A stretch of DNA of 64,000 nucleotides from JASTVH01 sp042862465 (GTDB lineage Bacteria > Pseudomonadota > Gammaproteobacteria > Pseudomonadales > Oleiphilaceae), in assembly GCA_042862465.1 (NCBI GenBank), contig JASTVH010000009.1, positions 1-64,000 of the forward strand, read 5' to 3'. The notes below the pieces were generated by a model. The model worked only from the letters and a program-made list of their open reading frames with translations, did not search any database and was not told where the DNA came from. The position numbers were made by a program, and so were the translations under genes. Positions 1-6,442 of the stretch are shown in pieces (position 1 is the first letter of the stretch; every line of letters starts with the position of its first letter).

Positions 1-246
1 CGCACGAGGTATCGATCCGGCACCGATACAAACCACCAAACTACCAGCCACTTCTGAATTTGCGGCGAACAGCCCTACAACCTGGGCACACTGCCGACGA
101 CCCGAAAAAACCAAAACCTGGCTGCCACATTCGACAGCGATGTTACTGGCCTTGGCCATTACACGGAGTATAAAACTCCCGCTTCCCATTACCGCCAAGG
201 CCCATGCACCCAACCACCAGAAAATGACCGAGGCCTTGGCTTATAA
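1..246 (-). other. Integron gene cassette 2 (partial, runs off window start)
   Basis: Read on the minus strand, this segment begins immediately after the core site GTTATAAGC at 239-247 and continues past position 1. It is the second cassette from attI. It contains a frame open from an ATG at 189 to the window edge (63 codons, no stop), but the protein resembles nothing I recognise. Its DNA is a diverged copy of the neighbouring cassette, and the reading frame is not conserved between the two copies, so translation is doubtful. The cassette call rests on the flanking attC and core site. Its far attC lies outside the window. Confidence 0.6.
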
Positions 247-247
247 C
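17..247 (-). repeat. Cassette-internal repeat, copy 2 (diverged)
   Basis: This segment aligns with 394-630 at an offset that grows from 377 to 383 bases. Shared blocks include CCGGCACCGATACAAACCAC, GCGGCGAACAGCCCTACAA, AAAACTCCCGCTT and GCCAAGGCC, and both copies end at a TTATAAC core. Small indels break the reading frame between copies. This suggests a repeated, possibly non-coding cassette module rather than two related protein genes. Confidence 0.7.
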
Positions 248-318
248 GCCATGCGCAGCGGCCGGTTTGTGTAGCGCAGCGAAACAAACCGGTCCGACTG
301 ACGCTACTTGTTAGAAGC
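240..318 (-). other. attC recombination site (59-base element)
   Basis: On the minus strand the site starts with the core CTTCTAAC (311-318) and ends with GTTATAAG (240-247). In between, the perfect 9-bp arms CCGGTTTGT and ACAAACCGG enclose a short loop, flanked by weaker outer pairing. Length (about 79 bp), palindromic organisation and the two core sites match the attC architecture bound by IntI. The stop codon of the cassette ORF (TAA at 311-313) lies inside the outer core, as is common in cassettes. Confidence 0.75.
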
Positions 319-629
319 AGTTCACCCCTTTGCATGGCGGCCCTGCTACCAATTTGCATGCGAACTCCGGAGAAGCCCGCACACGCTCACGGTCCGGCAC
401 CGATACAAACCACCACGCTACCGGCCCATTCAGAATTTTGCGGCGAACAGCCCTACAAGCTGGGCACGTTGTCGAAGACCCGAAAGAAGCCAAGCCTGGC
501 TTCCAGTATGGCGGTCGAATTTTCGGGCCTTGGCCATAACTCAGAGCCTGAAAACTCCCGCTTTGTTTTGACGCCAAGGCCTTTCCATCTCTCTTTCATC
601 ATCTGATGGTCAGGGGCCTTTGCTTATAA
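247..629 (-). other. Integron gene cassette 1 (attI-proximal)
   Basis: The cassette is bounded by two GTTATAA cores, at 624-630 (junction with attI) and 241-247 (junction with cassette 2), giving a 383-bp unit with attC at its 3' end. It is oriented on the minus strand, divergent from intI, which is the usual integron polarity. It carries one weak candidate ORF and the repeat shared with cassette 2. No promoter is obvious inside it, so expression would depend on a Pc promoter in attI or intI. Confidence 0.7.
311..577 (-). CDS. Hypothetical cassette-encoded ORF, 88 aa
   Basis: This frame runs almost the full cassette and stops exactly in the attC core, which favours a real cassette gene. Against it, the start would be TTG, no convincing ribosome binding site precedes it, and the homologous DNA in cassette 2 is shifted out of this frame by indels. 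No domain, signal peptide or membrane segment is recognisable. An alternative minus-strand ATG frame beginning near 602 encodes only about 49 residues. Function unknown; coding status uncertain. Confidence 0.3.
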   Translation of the reverse strand: MASKQSGSFQALSYGQGPKIRPPYWKPGLASFGSSTTCPACRAVRRKILNGPVAWWFVSVPDRERVRASPEFACKLVAGPPCKGVNCF

Positions 630-630
630 C
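394..630 (-). repeat. Cassette-internal repeat, copy 1
   Basis: This is the partner of the repeat at 17-247. The longest shared blocks lie at 394-420 and 437-465 and around the GCCAAGGCC and core-site ends. Similarity covers most of the cassette body apart from the attC side, which suggests cassette duplication followed by divergence, or recombination between related cassettes. Confidence 0.7.
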
Positions 631-760
631 AGCTGATTCACCTAACTTTTCAGACTACCCCCTCGTCGCAAAACTCCGCCACAGGGCCGTCAAAACCTCA
701 TCAACTCCCTTCAAAATCTACAGGTTAGCCCCCTAAAACGCCACTTCACTCCTGGATAAA
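624..760 (-). other. Candidate attI site and leader of the cassette array
   Basis: The first cassette joins intI-proximal DNA at the GTTATAA core (624-630). Next to it, on the minus strand, is a second core-like GTTAGG (642-647), making a simple-site arrangement as expected for attI. The rest of 648-894 has no ORF worth reporting. It holds a direct repeat CATTTGTCGC at 766-775 and 873-882 that could be an integrase or regulatory site. The outer limits of attI cannot be fixed from sequence alone. Confidence 0.5.
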
Positions 761-894
761 ACCGACATTTGTCGCAAAAGTTTCGGGCCTCTGGGTTGTA
801 TAACACGCCTGGCAAAGGCGGTTTATTTCTTTCTTTTCAGGTGGTTACAAATTCCACTTTGGTGTTTTCCGTCATTTGTCGCTGATCTCCAGGC

Positions 895-923
895 TTGACG
901 GAAGTTGAATCGCAGAATACTGT
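895..923 (+). promoter_or_regulatory. intI sigma70 promoter
   Basis: TTGACG (895-900) and TACTGT (918-923) are separated by exactly 17 bases, and the -10 overlaps the LexA box. Transcription would start about 20-25 bases before the intI ATG. Confidence 0.6.
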
Positions 924-935
924 ATTTACATACAG
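920..935 (+). promoter_or_regulatory. LexA (SOS) box controlling intI
   Basis: CTGTATTTACATACAG matches the gammaproteobacterial LexA operator CTG-N10-CAG, with the usual TATN7ATA-like interior. It overlaps the intI -10 and lies 21 bases before the start codon, a position where LexA would block RNA polymerase. SOS control of integron integrases is established in other species; here it is predicted from the site. Confidence 0.85.
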
Positions 936-956
936 TTAAAAACCAAGGAGAGAAAC

Positions 957-2027
957 ATGGATGTTCCTCCCGTTTTACCGGAACGCCCTACCCGTTTTAC
1001 GGATCAGCTTCGCACCTTCATCAGGTCCAAAAATCTCGCCTACAAAACTGAGAAAACCTATGTGGGCTGGGCTACGCGGTTTATTCGGTTTCATGGGATG
1101 AAGCATCCTTCGGAAATGGGCGCTGAGGAAGTGGTGGCGTTTTTGTCGTATTTGGCGGTGCAGCGGAATGTGACGGTTGCGACTCAGCGTACGGCGATGA
1201 ATGCGCTCGTTTTCCTTTACCGCGAGTTTCTGGGGCAGGAACTGGGAGAGCTGAAGTTCAGTTTTGCGCGCAAGGGGGCGCGCCTGCCAACGGTGTTCAG
1301 TGCGCAGGAGGCGAGTGCGGTCATTGATCAGCTGGAAGGAACGAATCGGCTGGTGGCGCAGTTGATGTATGGCGGGGGCTTGCGGATCAACGAGGCGTTG
1401 CGGCTGCGGGTGAAGGACATCGATTTTGACATGCAGCAGGTACTGGTGCGCAGCGGCAAGGGTAACAAGGATCGGGTCACGGTGTTGCCGGCATCGTTGA
1501 TTGGCGCCCTCAAGCTACAAATCGAGTTTGTGGCCGCGCTCCACAAGAAAGATCTGGTCGATGGCTGTGGTGAGGTTTATCTGCCCATGGCCCTTGAGCG
1601 CAAGTACCCCAACGCCGCCACGGAGCTGGGCTGGCAATACCTCTTTCCGGCCAGCCGGCTGTCCCTGGATCCCCGTGCCGGGAAGCGCCGCCGGCATCAT
1701 TTGATGGATCATGCGGTGCAGCGCGCCATCAAACGGGCGATCCGGGCTGTGGGCATCACCAAGCAGGCCAACAGCCATGTTTTCCGGCACAGCTTTGCGA
1801 CCCGGCTGCTGGAAGCGGGTTACGACATCCGCACGATCCAGAAACTACTGGGCCATTCCGATGTTCGGACGACGGAGATCTACACGCATGTTGCCCAAAA
1901 AGGCGGCTTTGGCGTGCGCAGTCCGGTGGACGAATTGGTCTCGGTCGATGAGCGGCCGCGAAAACGGGTGCACGAGGCTCCGGGTCTTTACGCGGTCACG
2001 GCTCAGGGTACCCAAAGGGCGGCCTGA
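957..2027 (+). CDS. intI: Integron integrase IntI (tyrosine recombinase)
   Basis: This 356-aa tyrosine recombinase should integrate and excise gene cassettes at attI and attC. An N-terminal SAM-like core-binding domain (about residues 15-100) precedes the catalytic domain. Catalytic residues can be read as R143 (GGGLRINEAL), H274 and R277 (HVFRHSFATRLL), H300 (LLGHSD) and Y309 (EIYTHV). The integron-specific insertion absent from XerC/XerD is present at about 212-232 (ALERKYPNAATELGWQYLF). AAGGAG ends 6 bases before the ATG. The gene diverges from the cassettes and converges on pdxJ with only 14 bases between the stop codons. It looks intact, with no frameshift or lost catalytic residue. Regulation by LexA is likely. 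Confidence 0.95.
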   Translation: MDVPPVLPERPTRFTDQLRTFIRSKNLAYKTEKTYVGWATRFIRFHGMKHPSEMGAEEVVAFLSYLAVQRNVTVATQRTAMNALVFLYREFLGQELGELKFSFARKGARLPTVFSAQEASAVIDQLEGTNRLVAQLMYGGGLRINEALRLRVKDIDFDMQQVLVRSGKGNKDRVTVLPASLIGALKLQIEFVAALHKKDLVDGCGEVYLPMALERKYPNAATELGWQYLFPASRLSLDPRAGKRRRHHLMDHAVQRAIKRAIRAVGITKQANSHVFRHSFATRLLEAGYDIRTIQKLLGHSDVRTTEIYTHVAQKGGFGVRSPVDELVSVDERPRKRVHEAPGLYAVTAQGTQRAA

Positions 2028-2041
2028 GGGACTGGCCTGTG

Positions 2042-2779
2042 TTAGTACGCTACGGCCTCATCGAGAATCGCCCGCATCTCGCGCACGGCTTCCTGGAGAC
2101 CAGTGAAAACGGCGCGGGCGATGATGCTGTGGCCGATGTTGAGTTCATTGATGCCCGGCAGGGCGGCGATGCGGCGGGTGTTGTGGTAGTGCAGGCCATG
2201 ACCGGCGTTGACGATCAGCCCCTGGGACTGGGCGTAGGCGACGGCATCGGCGATGCGCTGGAATTCCTGTTCTTCCCGCTCCGGGTCCGGGGCATCGGCA
2301 TAGTGGCCGGTGTGGATTTCGATCACTGGGGCGCCACAGCGGACAGTGGCATCAATCTGGTCGCGATCGGCATCGATGAACAGGGAGACTTCCGTGCCCT
2401 GGCGTGCCATGCGCTCGCACGCGGCCTTGATGTGTGTCTCCTGCCCCACAACGTCGAGGCCGCCTTCCGTAGTGAGTTCCTCACGCTTTTCCGGCACGAA
2501 GCAGGCGGCCTGCGGCTGGATCTCTTCAGCAAAGGTCAGCATGGCGTCGGTGACCGCCATTTCCAGGTTCATCTTGGTCTGGAGTGTGTCCCGCAGGATC
2601 CGCACGTCGCGGTCCTGGATATGGCGGCGGTCTTCCCGGGGATGGATGGTGATGCCGTCGGCTCCGGCCTCTTCCGCCAGCATCGCGGCATAGACGGGAT
2701 CGGGATAGCGGGTACCCCGCGACTGGCGAAGGGTGGCGACGTGGTCGACGTTGACACCCAGCAGGACTCTTCGGCTCAT
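2042..2779 (-). CDS. pdxJ: Pyridoxine 5'-phosphate synthase PdxJ
   Basis: PdxJ condenses 1-deoxyxylulose 5-phosphate with 3-amino-2-oxopropyl phosphate to form pyridoxine 5'-phosphate in the DXP-dependent vitamin B6 pathway. The family opening VNVDHVATLRQSRG, the ITIHPREDRRHIQ segment and the C-terminal NAGHGLHYHN and NIGHSIIARA motifs are all present. Length from the chosen ATG is 245 residues, normal for the family. A frame extends 7 codons upstream into recO, but GGAG sits 7 bases before the ATG at 2779, so that start is preferred. It is the last gene of the rnc-era-recO-pdxJ cluster and directly abuts recO. Confidence 0.95.
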   Translation of the reverse strand: MSRRVLLGVNVDHVATLRQSRGTRYPDPVYAAMLAEEAGADGITIHPREDRRHIQDRDVRILRDTLQTKMNLEMAVTDAMLTFAEEIQPQAACFVPEKREELTTEGGLDVVGQETHIKAACERMARQGTEVSLFIDADRDQIDATVRCGAPVIEIHTGHYADAPDPEREEQEFQRIADAVAYAQSQGLIVNAGHGLHYHNTRRIAALPGINELNIGHSIIARAVFTGLQEAVREMRAILDEAVAY

Positions 2780-2780
2780 T

Positions 2781-3494
2781 TCACTCTCCATGTTTGTCAT
2801 TGAATAACTTGCGGCTGTTGAGGGGACGGCCCTGGAGCAGGTAGTCGATGAGCGCCCGGGTGACCCGCTTGGCCATGCGCCGTGCGCCGGGGTCGTCCAG
2901 GTGGCCCTGGGCCAGTGTCAGCAGCGTATCGCCGGGCAGACCGCTAAGCAAGATGCTCTGGCCAGGCTCGGCGACGATGCCCTGCTGCGGGTCATAGCCG
3001 TAACTCCGGCCGGCCTGCACGGTCTCCTCCAGGTCCGATGCCACATCCCAGCTGAAGCCGTAACCAAGCACATCGATCAGGACCCACTCGAAACGCCGTA
3101 ACACCTGCTCCAGATCCTCGGCTTGCGCCAGACCGTGCAGGGCTTCGATATAGGCGCCAAACAGTTCGCGGGAGGGTTCCTGGGCGGGCAGCAGGCGTTC
3201 CATCAGCTCGTTGAGGTAGAAGCCACAATACAGCGCCCGAGTGCCCCGGGGCGTGGGGCCGGACTGCACCTCCACCTGGGCCAGGTTTTTGAGATCACCG
3301 CGCCCCTGCCAATCCACAATCAGGGGCTGAAAGGGTTGCAGCTGGGCTTTCCAGGGGCTTTTGGGACGGGTCGCGCCGCGGGCGACCAGGCTCATGCGGC
3401 CGTACTCGAGGCTGAACAGGGAGACCAGCAGACTGGTCTCCCGATAGGCGCGGCGGTGGAGCACGTAAGCGGGTTCCTGTTCCACCCGGGTCAT
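2781..3494 (-). CDS. recO: DNA repair protein RecO
   Basis: RecO helps RecR load RecA on SSB-coated single-stranded DNA and anneals strands in the RecFOR pathway. The 237-aa protein has the N-terminal OB-fold pattern (AYVLHRRAYRETSLLVSLFS) and the helical C-terminal region with YGFSWD. The Cys4 zinc site of some RecO proteins is not evident, as in other gammaproteobacterial members. It lies between era (18-base gap) and pdxJ in a conserved repair and RNA-processing cluster, probably one transcript. Confidence 0.93.
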   Translation of the reverse strand: MTRVEQEPAYVLHRRAYRETSLLVSLFSLEYGRMSLVARGATRPKSPWKAQLQPFQPLIVDWQGRGDLKNLAQVEVQSGPTPRGTRALYCGFYLNELMERLLPAQEPSRELFGAYIEALHGLAQAEDLEQVLRRFEWVLIDVLGYGFSWDVASDLEETVQAGRSYGYDPQQGIVAEPGQSILLSGLPGDTLLTLAQGHLDDPGARRMAKRVTRALIDYLLQGRPLNSRKLFNDKHGE

Positions 3495-3512
3495 GGGATG
3501 CCTGCCCCGCCC

Positions 3513-4421
3513 TTAATCGCTGTCGAAACCCAGGCTCTTCAGGGCGCGCTCATTGTCAGCCCAACCCCGGCGGACCTTGACCCAGAGGTTGAGCATGACC
3601 TTGCTCTGGAACAGGTGCTCCATGTCCTGACGGGCTTCCTGGCCCACCTTGCGCAGGCGCTCGCCCTTCTGTCCGATGACGATTTTTTTCTGGCCCTCGC
3701 GCTCGACAATGATCAGGGCGCTGATATGCAGGGTCTTGCCTTCCTGCTTGAATTCTTCGATTTCCACAGTGCTGGAGTAAGGCAGTTCCGCCCCCAGCTG
3801 ACGGACCAGCTTCTCCCGCACCAGTTCCGCGGCCAGGAAGCGCTGGGAACGGTCGGTCCACTGGTCGTCCGGATAATGGTGGACACCTTCGGGCAGGTAC
3901 TTGCAGACGGCCTCTTCCAGGCGCTCGAGGTTCTTGTTGCGCAGGGCGGAGAACGGCACGATCTCGGCAAACTCCCGGCGCTGGCTGACCTTCTCGATGT
4001 AGGGCAGCAAGGCGTCCTTGTTGGCCATCAGGTCCACCTTGTTGATGGCCAGGATGACCGGGCACTGCACCCGCTCCAGACGCTCCAGGACCATTTCGTC
4101 CGCCGGCGTCCACTTGTCCTGCTCCACCACGAACACCACCAGATCCACATCCACCAGGGCTGAGGAGGCGGCGCGGTTCATGGCCCGGTTGAGCGCGGTG
4201 GGCTCTTCCGTGTGCATCCCCGGAGTGTCCACATATACCGCCTGGACATCGTCCCGGGTCTTGATCCCGAGGATCTGGTGCCGAGTGGTCTGGGGCTTGC
4301 GGGAGGTGATGCTGAGCTTCTGCCCCAGGATGTGATTCAGCAGGGTCGATTTGCCGACATTGGGACGGCCGACGATGGCAACGAAACCAAAGCGGCCTTC
4401 ACGCGGTTGCAGAGTATCCAT
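3513..4421 (-). CDS. era: GTPase Era
   Basis: Era is a GTPase that binds the 3' end of 16S rRNA and assists 30S maturation. The 302-aa sequence has the G1 loop GRPNVGKSTLL (about 17-27), DTPGMH (G3), NKVD (G4) and a C-terminal KH domain with the GQKGERLRKVGQEAR loop. Its start codon overlaps the rnc stop by one base, indicating translational coupling with RNase III, an arrangement conserved in many proteobacteria. Confidence 0.96.
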   Translation of the reverse strand: MDTLQPREGRFGFVAIVGRPNVGKSTLLNHILGQKLSITSRKPQTTRHQILGIKTRDDVQAVYVDTPGMHTEEPTALNRAMNRAASSALVDVDLVVFVVEQDKWTPADEMVLERLERVQCPVILAINKVDLMANKDALLPYIEKVSQRREFAEIVPFSALRNKNLERLEEAVCKYLPEGVHHYPDDQWTDRSQRFLAAELVREKLVRQLGAELPYSSTVEIEEFKQEGKTLHISALIIVEREGQKKIVIGQKGERLRKVGQEARQDMEHLFQSKVMLNLWVKVRRGWADNERALKSLGFDSD

Positions 4422-5119
4422 CAGGTTTTGTGCTCCAGGACGCCGAGTGCCTCCAGGGCTGCCTTGGCCGCCTTCTGTTCTGCCAGACGCCGACTGCTGC
4501 CATGGCCCTGGGTCAAGTCATCCAGCATTGGCACCGAACACTGTACATGGAAGGTCTGGGCATGGGCTTCACCCTGCACCGACACCACCTCGTACACCGG
4601 CAGCGGCTGTTGGCGTGACTGGAGGTATTCCTGCAGGCGGGTTTTGGCGTCTTTCTGGGTGTCCTGCAGGTTGAGTTTGGTCAGGCGCGGCTCGAACCAG
4701 CTCAGGATCTGGTCCCGGCAGGTCTCGAAGCCGCTGTCGAGGTAGATGGCACCGATCACGGACTCCAGGGCATCGGCCAGGATGGATTCGCGCCGGAAGC
4801 CGCCGCTCTTGAGCTCACCGGAGCCCAGCCGGAGGTATTCGCCCAGCTCGAATTCCCGGGCGATTTCCGCCAGGGTCACCCCTTTCACGAGGCGCGCCCG
4901 CAAGCGGCTGAGCTGGCCTTCCCGGGCCTGCGGAAAATGATCGTACAGGCGCTGGGCGATCACCATGTTAAGAATGGAATCCCCCAGAAACTCCAGCCGC
5001 TCGTTGTTGTCAGCGCCGTAGCTGCGATGGGTCAGCGCCAGCAACAGCAAGCCGGCATCCCGGAATTCATAGCCCAGACGCCGCTGCAGCCTTGCGGTTT
5101 TCTCTTCGCTCGTACTCAC
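4421..5119 (-). CDS. rnc: Ribonuclease III
   Basis: RNase III cleaves double-stranded RNA, including rRNA precursors. The 232-aa protein has the catalytic signature ERLEFLGDSILN near residue 40 with the metal-binding acidic residues, a second acidic helix (DALESVIGAIYLD) and a C-terminal dsRNA-binding domain (about 155-225). The start is GTG, overlapping the stop codon of the DUF4845 gene by one base. It is coupled downstream to era. Confidence 0.95.
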   Translation of the reverse strand: MSTSEEKTARLQRRLGYEFRDAGLLLLALTHRSYGADNNERLEFLGDSILNMVIAQRLYDHFPQAREGQLSRLRARLVKGVTLAEIAREFELGEYLRLGSGELKSGGFRRESILADALESVIGAIYLDSGFETCRDQILSWFEPRLTKLNLQDTQKDAKTRLQEYLQSRQQPLPVYEVVSVQGEAHAQTFHVQCSVPMLDDLTQGHGSSRRLAEQKAAKAALEALGVLEHKT

Positions 5120-5490
5120 TACTTGGTCGTATCCAGTTCGTAATGGTGTGAAAAGGAGACCACGGCATCAACATTCTGGAAGATACCGGTACGCACCTCG
5201 TAGTTGAGGTCCAGAATCAACAGGCCGCCGTCTTCCTGTACGTGGATGTCATCCACATCGACCACTTCCACGTTGTTGACGGAAAAACGTTTTCTCATGG
5301 TTTCCTTGACCCGGGCCGGGGGCATACCCTTGAGCTCGTCCGAATCCTGCATCTTCTCCAGCACATTGGCGACGGTCATGTCATCCAGATAGATCGGAAT
5401 CAGCTTGACGGCCAGAACCAGGAGAAGGGCCCCGAAAATAAGAATAATCAGGGTTCCAATCGTCGATGCGCCGCGTTGTTTGAAATGCAT
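5119..5490 (-). CDS. DUF4845 family membrane protein
   Basis: A 123-aa protein with a short basic N-terminus (QRGAST) and one transmembrane helix (IGTLIILIFGALLLVLAVKL), then a soluble periplasmic-type domain. The N-terminal pattern resembles type IV pilin-like anchors. The family is conserved between lepB and rnc in pseudomonads and relatives (PA0769 position) but has no assigned function. It lies 17 bases after lepB and overlaps rnc by one base, so it is co-transcribed with both. Confidence 0.85.
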   Translation of the reverse strand: MHFKQRGASTIGTLIILIFGALLLVLAVKLIPIYLDDMTVANVLEKMQDSDELKGMPPARVKETMRKRFSVNNVEVVDVDDIHVQEDGGLLILDLNYEVRTGIFQNVDAVVSFSHHYELDTTK

Positions 5491-5507
5491 GTTGTTATTC
5501 CTCGCAG

Positions 5508-6377
5508 TTACTCGATACCGCCGACGCGGTCAAAGCTCGGGAGACTGGGCAGATCGCTCAGATCCCAGTGCATCCAGATGGCAAAGGCCTTGCCGACCAC
5601 CAGTTCCTCCGGCACGAAGCCCCAGTAACGGCTATCGCAACTCCGGTCGCGGTTGTCACCCATCATGAAGTAGTGGCCCTCAGGGACCACCCAATCGCCT
5701 TCCGCCCCGGGGTCACCGCGCCCGATGAAACGGTAGATGCGATGCTCAACGCCGCCGAGATTCTCAATATAGAGCTCGCGTGGCGGCAGCAGGGCTTCGA
5801 AGTTCGTCTCTACCTTTTCACCGTTGATGTAGAGGGTCTTGTCCTGATAGCGGATCTTGTCCCCCGGCAGCCCCACCACCCGTTTAATATAGTTGACCCA
5901 GTCCCCGTCCTTGAGTTTCGCGCCCGGCGGTAGCTTGCTTGGATTATAGCGGCAATCGTCTTCGTCGGTTTTGTAGTGCTTGAAGACCATGACGTCACCA
6001 CGCTGGGGCTCGCCGATATCCACGATCTTGGTCCGCGCGACCGGCAGCCGCAGGCCGTAGGCAAACTTGTTCACCAGGATGAAGTCGCCGATCTTGAGCG
6101 TGGGCAGCATGGAGCCGGAGGGAATCTGGAACGGCTCGGCCAGGAACGACCGCAGCAGCAGGACCACCAGCAGAATGGGGAAAAACGAACGGCTGAGGTC
6201 CACCAGGTACGGGGCTTCGTCTTCCTCCTCTTTCGTTCGGGGCGCTTCTGTTCCAGCGCTCTCATCCCGCGCCTGTTTCTCCTGGCGACCGCGTTTGAAG
6301 AACAGACTATCTACCAGCCAGATCAAACCGGTGACCGCGGTCAGCAGCACCAGAATCAGGGGAAAATCGATATTCAT
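5508..6377 (-). CDS. lepB: Signal peptidase I LepB
   Basis: LepB cleaves signal peptides of exported proteins at the periplasmic face of the inner membrane. The 289-aa sequence has two N-terminal membrane segments (about 5-25 and 65-82). The catalytic serine is in PSGSMLPTL, the general-base lysine in YIKRVVGLPGD, and the conserved MGDNRDRSCDSRYWGFV box lies near the C-terminus. It sits between lepA and DUF4845 on the same strand; the lepA-lepB pairing is conserved. Confidence 0.96.
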   Translation of the reverse strand: MNIDFPLILVLLTAVTGLIWLVDSLFFKRGRQEKQARDESAGTEAPRTKEEEDEAPYLVDLSRSFFPILLVVLLLRSFLAEPFQIPSGSMLPTLKIGDFILVNKFAYGLRLPVARTKIVDIGEPQRGDVMVFKHYKTDEDDCRYNPSKLPPGAKLKDGDWVNYIKRVVGLPGDKIRYQDKTLYINGEKVETNFEALLPPRELYIENLGGVEHRIYRFIGRGDPGAEGDWVVPEGHYFMMGDNRDRSCDSRYWGFVPEELVVGKAFAIWMHWDLSDLPSLPSFDRVGGIE

Positions 6378-6442
6378 GAAATTGTTCGTCCGCCCGTCAA
6401 TTCAAAAGATTTTGTTATTCAGAAGCCGTGAAGCACCCGGTG

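Noticed and set aside
308..606. Three plus-strand ORFs (87, 69 and 90 aa) in cassette 1
   Set aside because: Cassettes are oriented on the minus strand as shown by attC and the attI junction; these frames have no initiation signals and do not end in attC.
2039..2803. 254-aa plus-strand ORF opposite pdxJ
   Set aside because: It is the exact antisense shadow of pdxJ, has no ribosome binding site or family motif, and pdxJ is unmistakable on the other strand.
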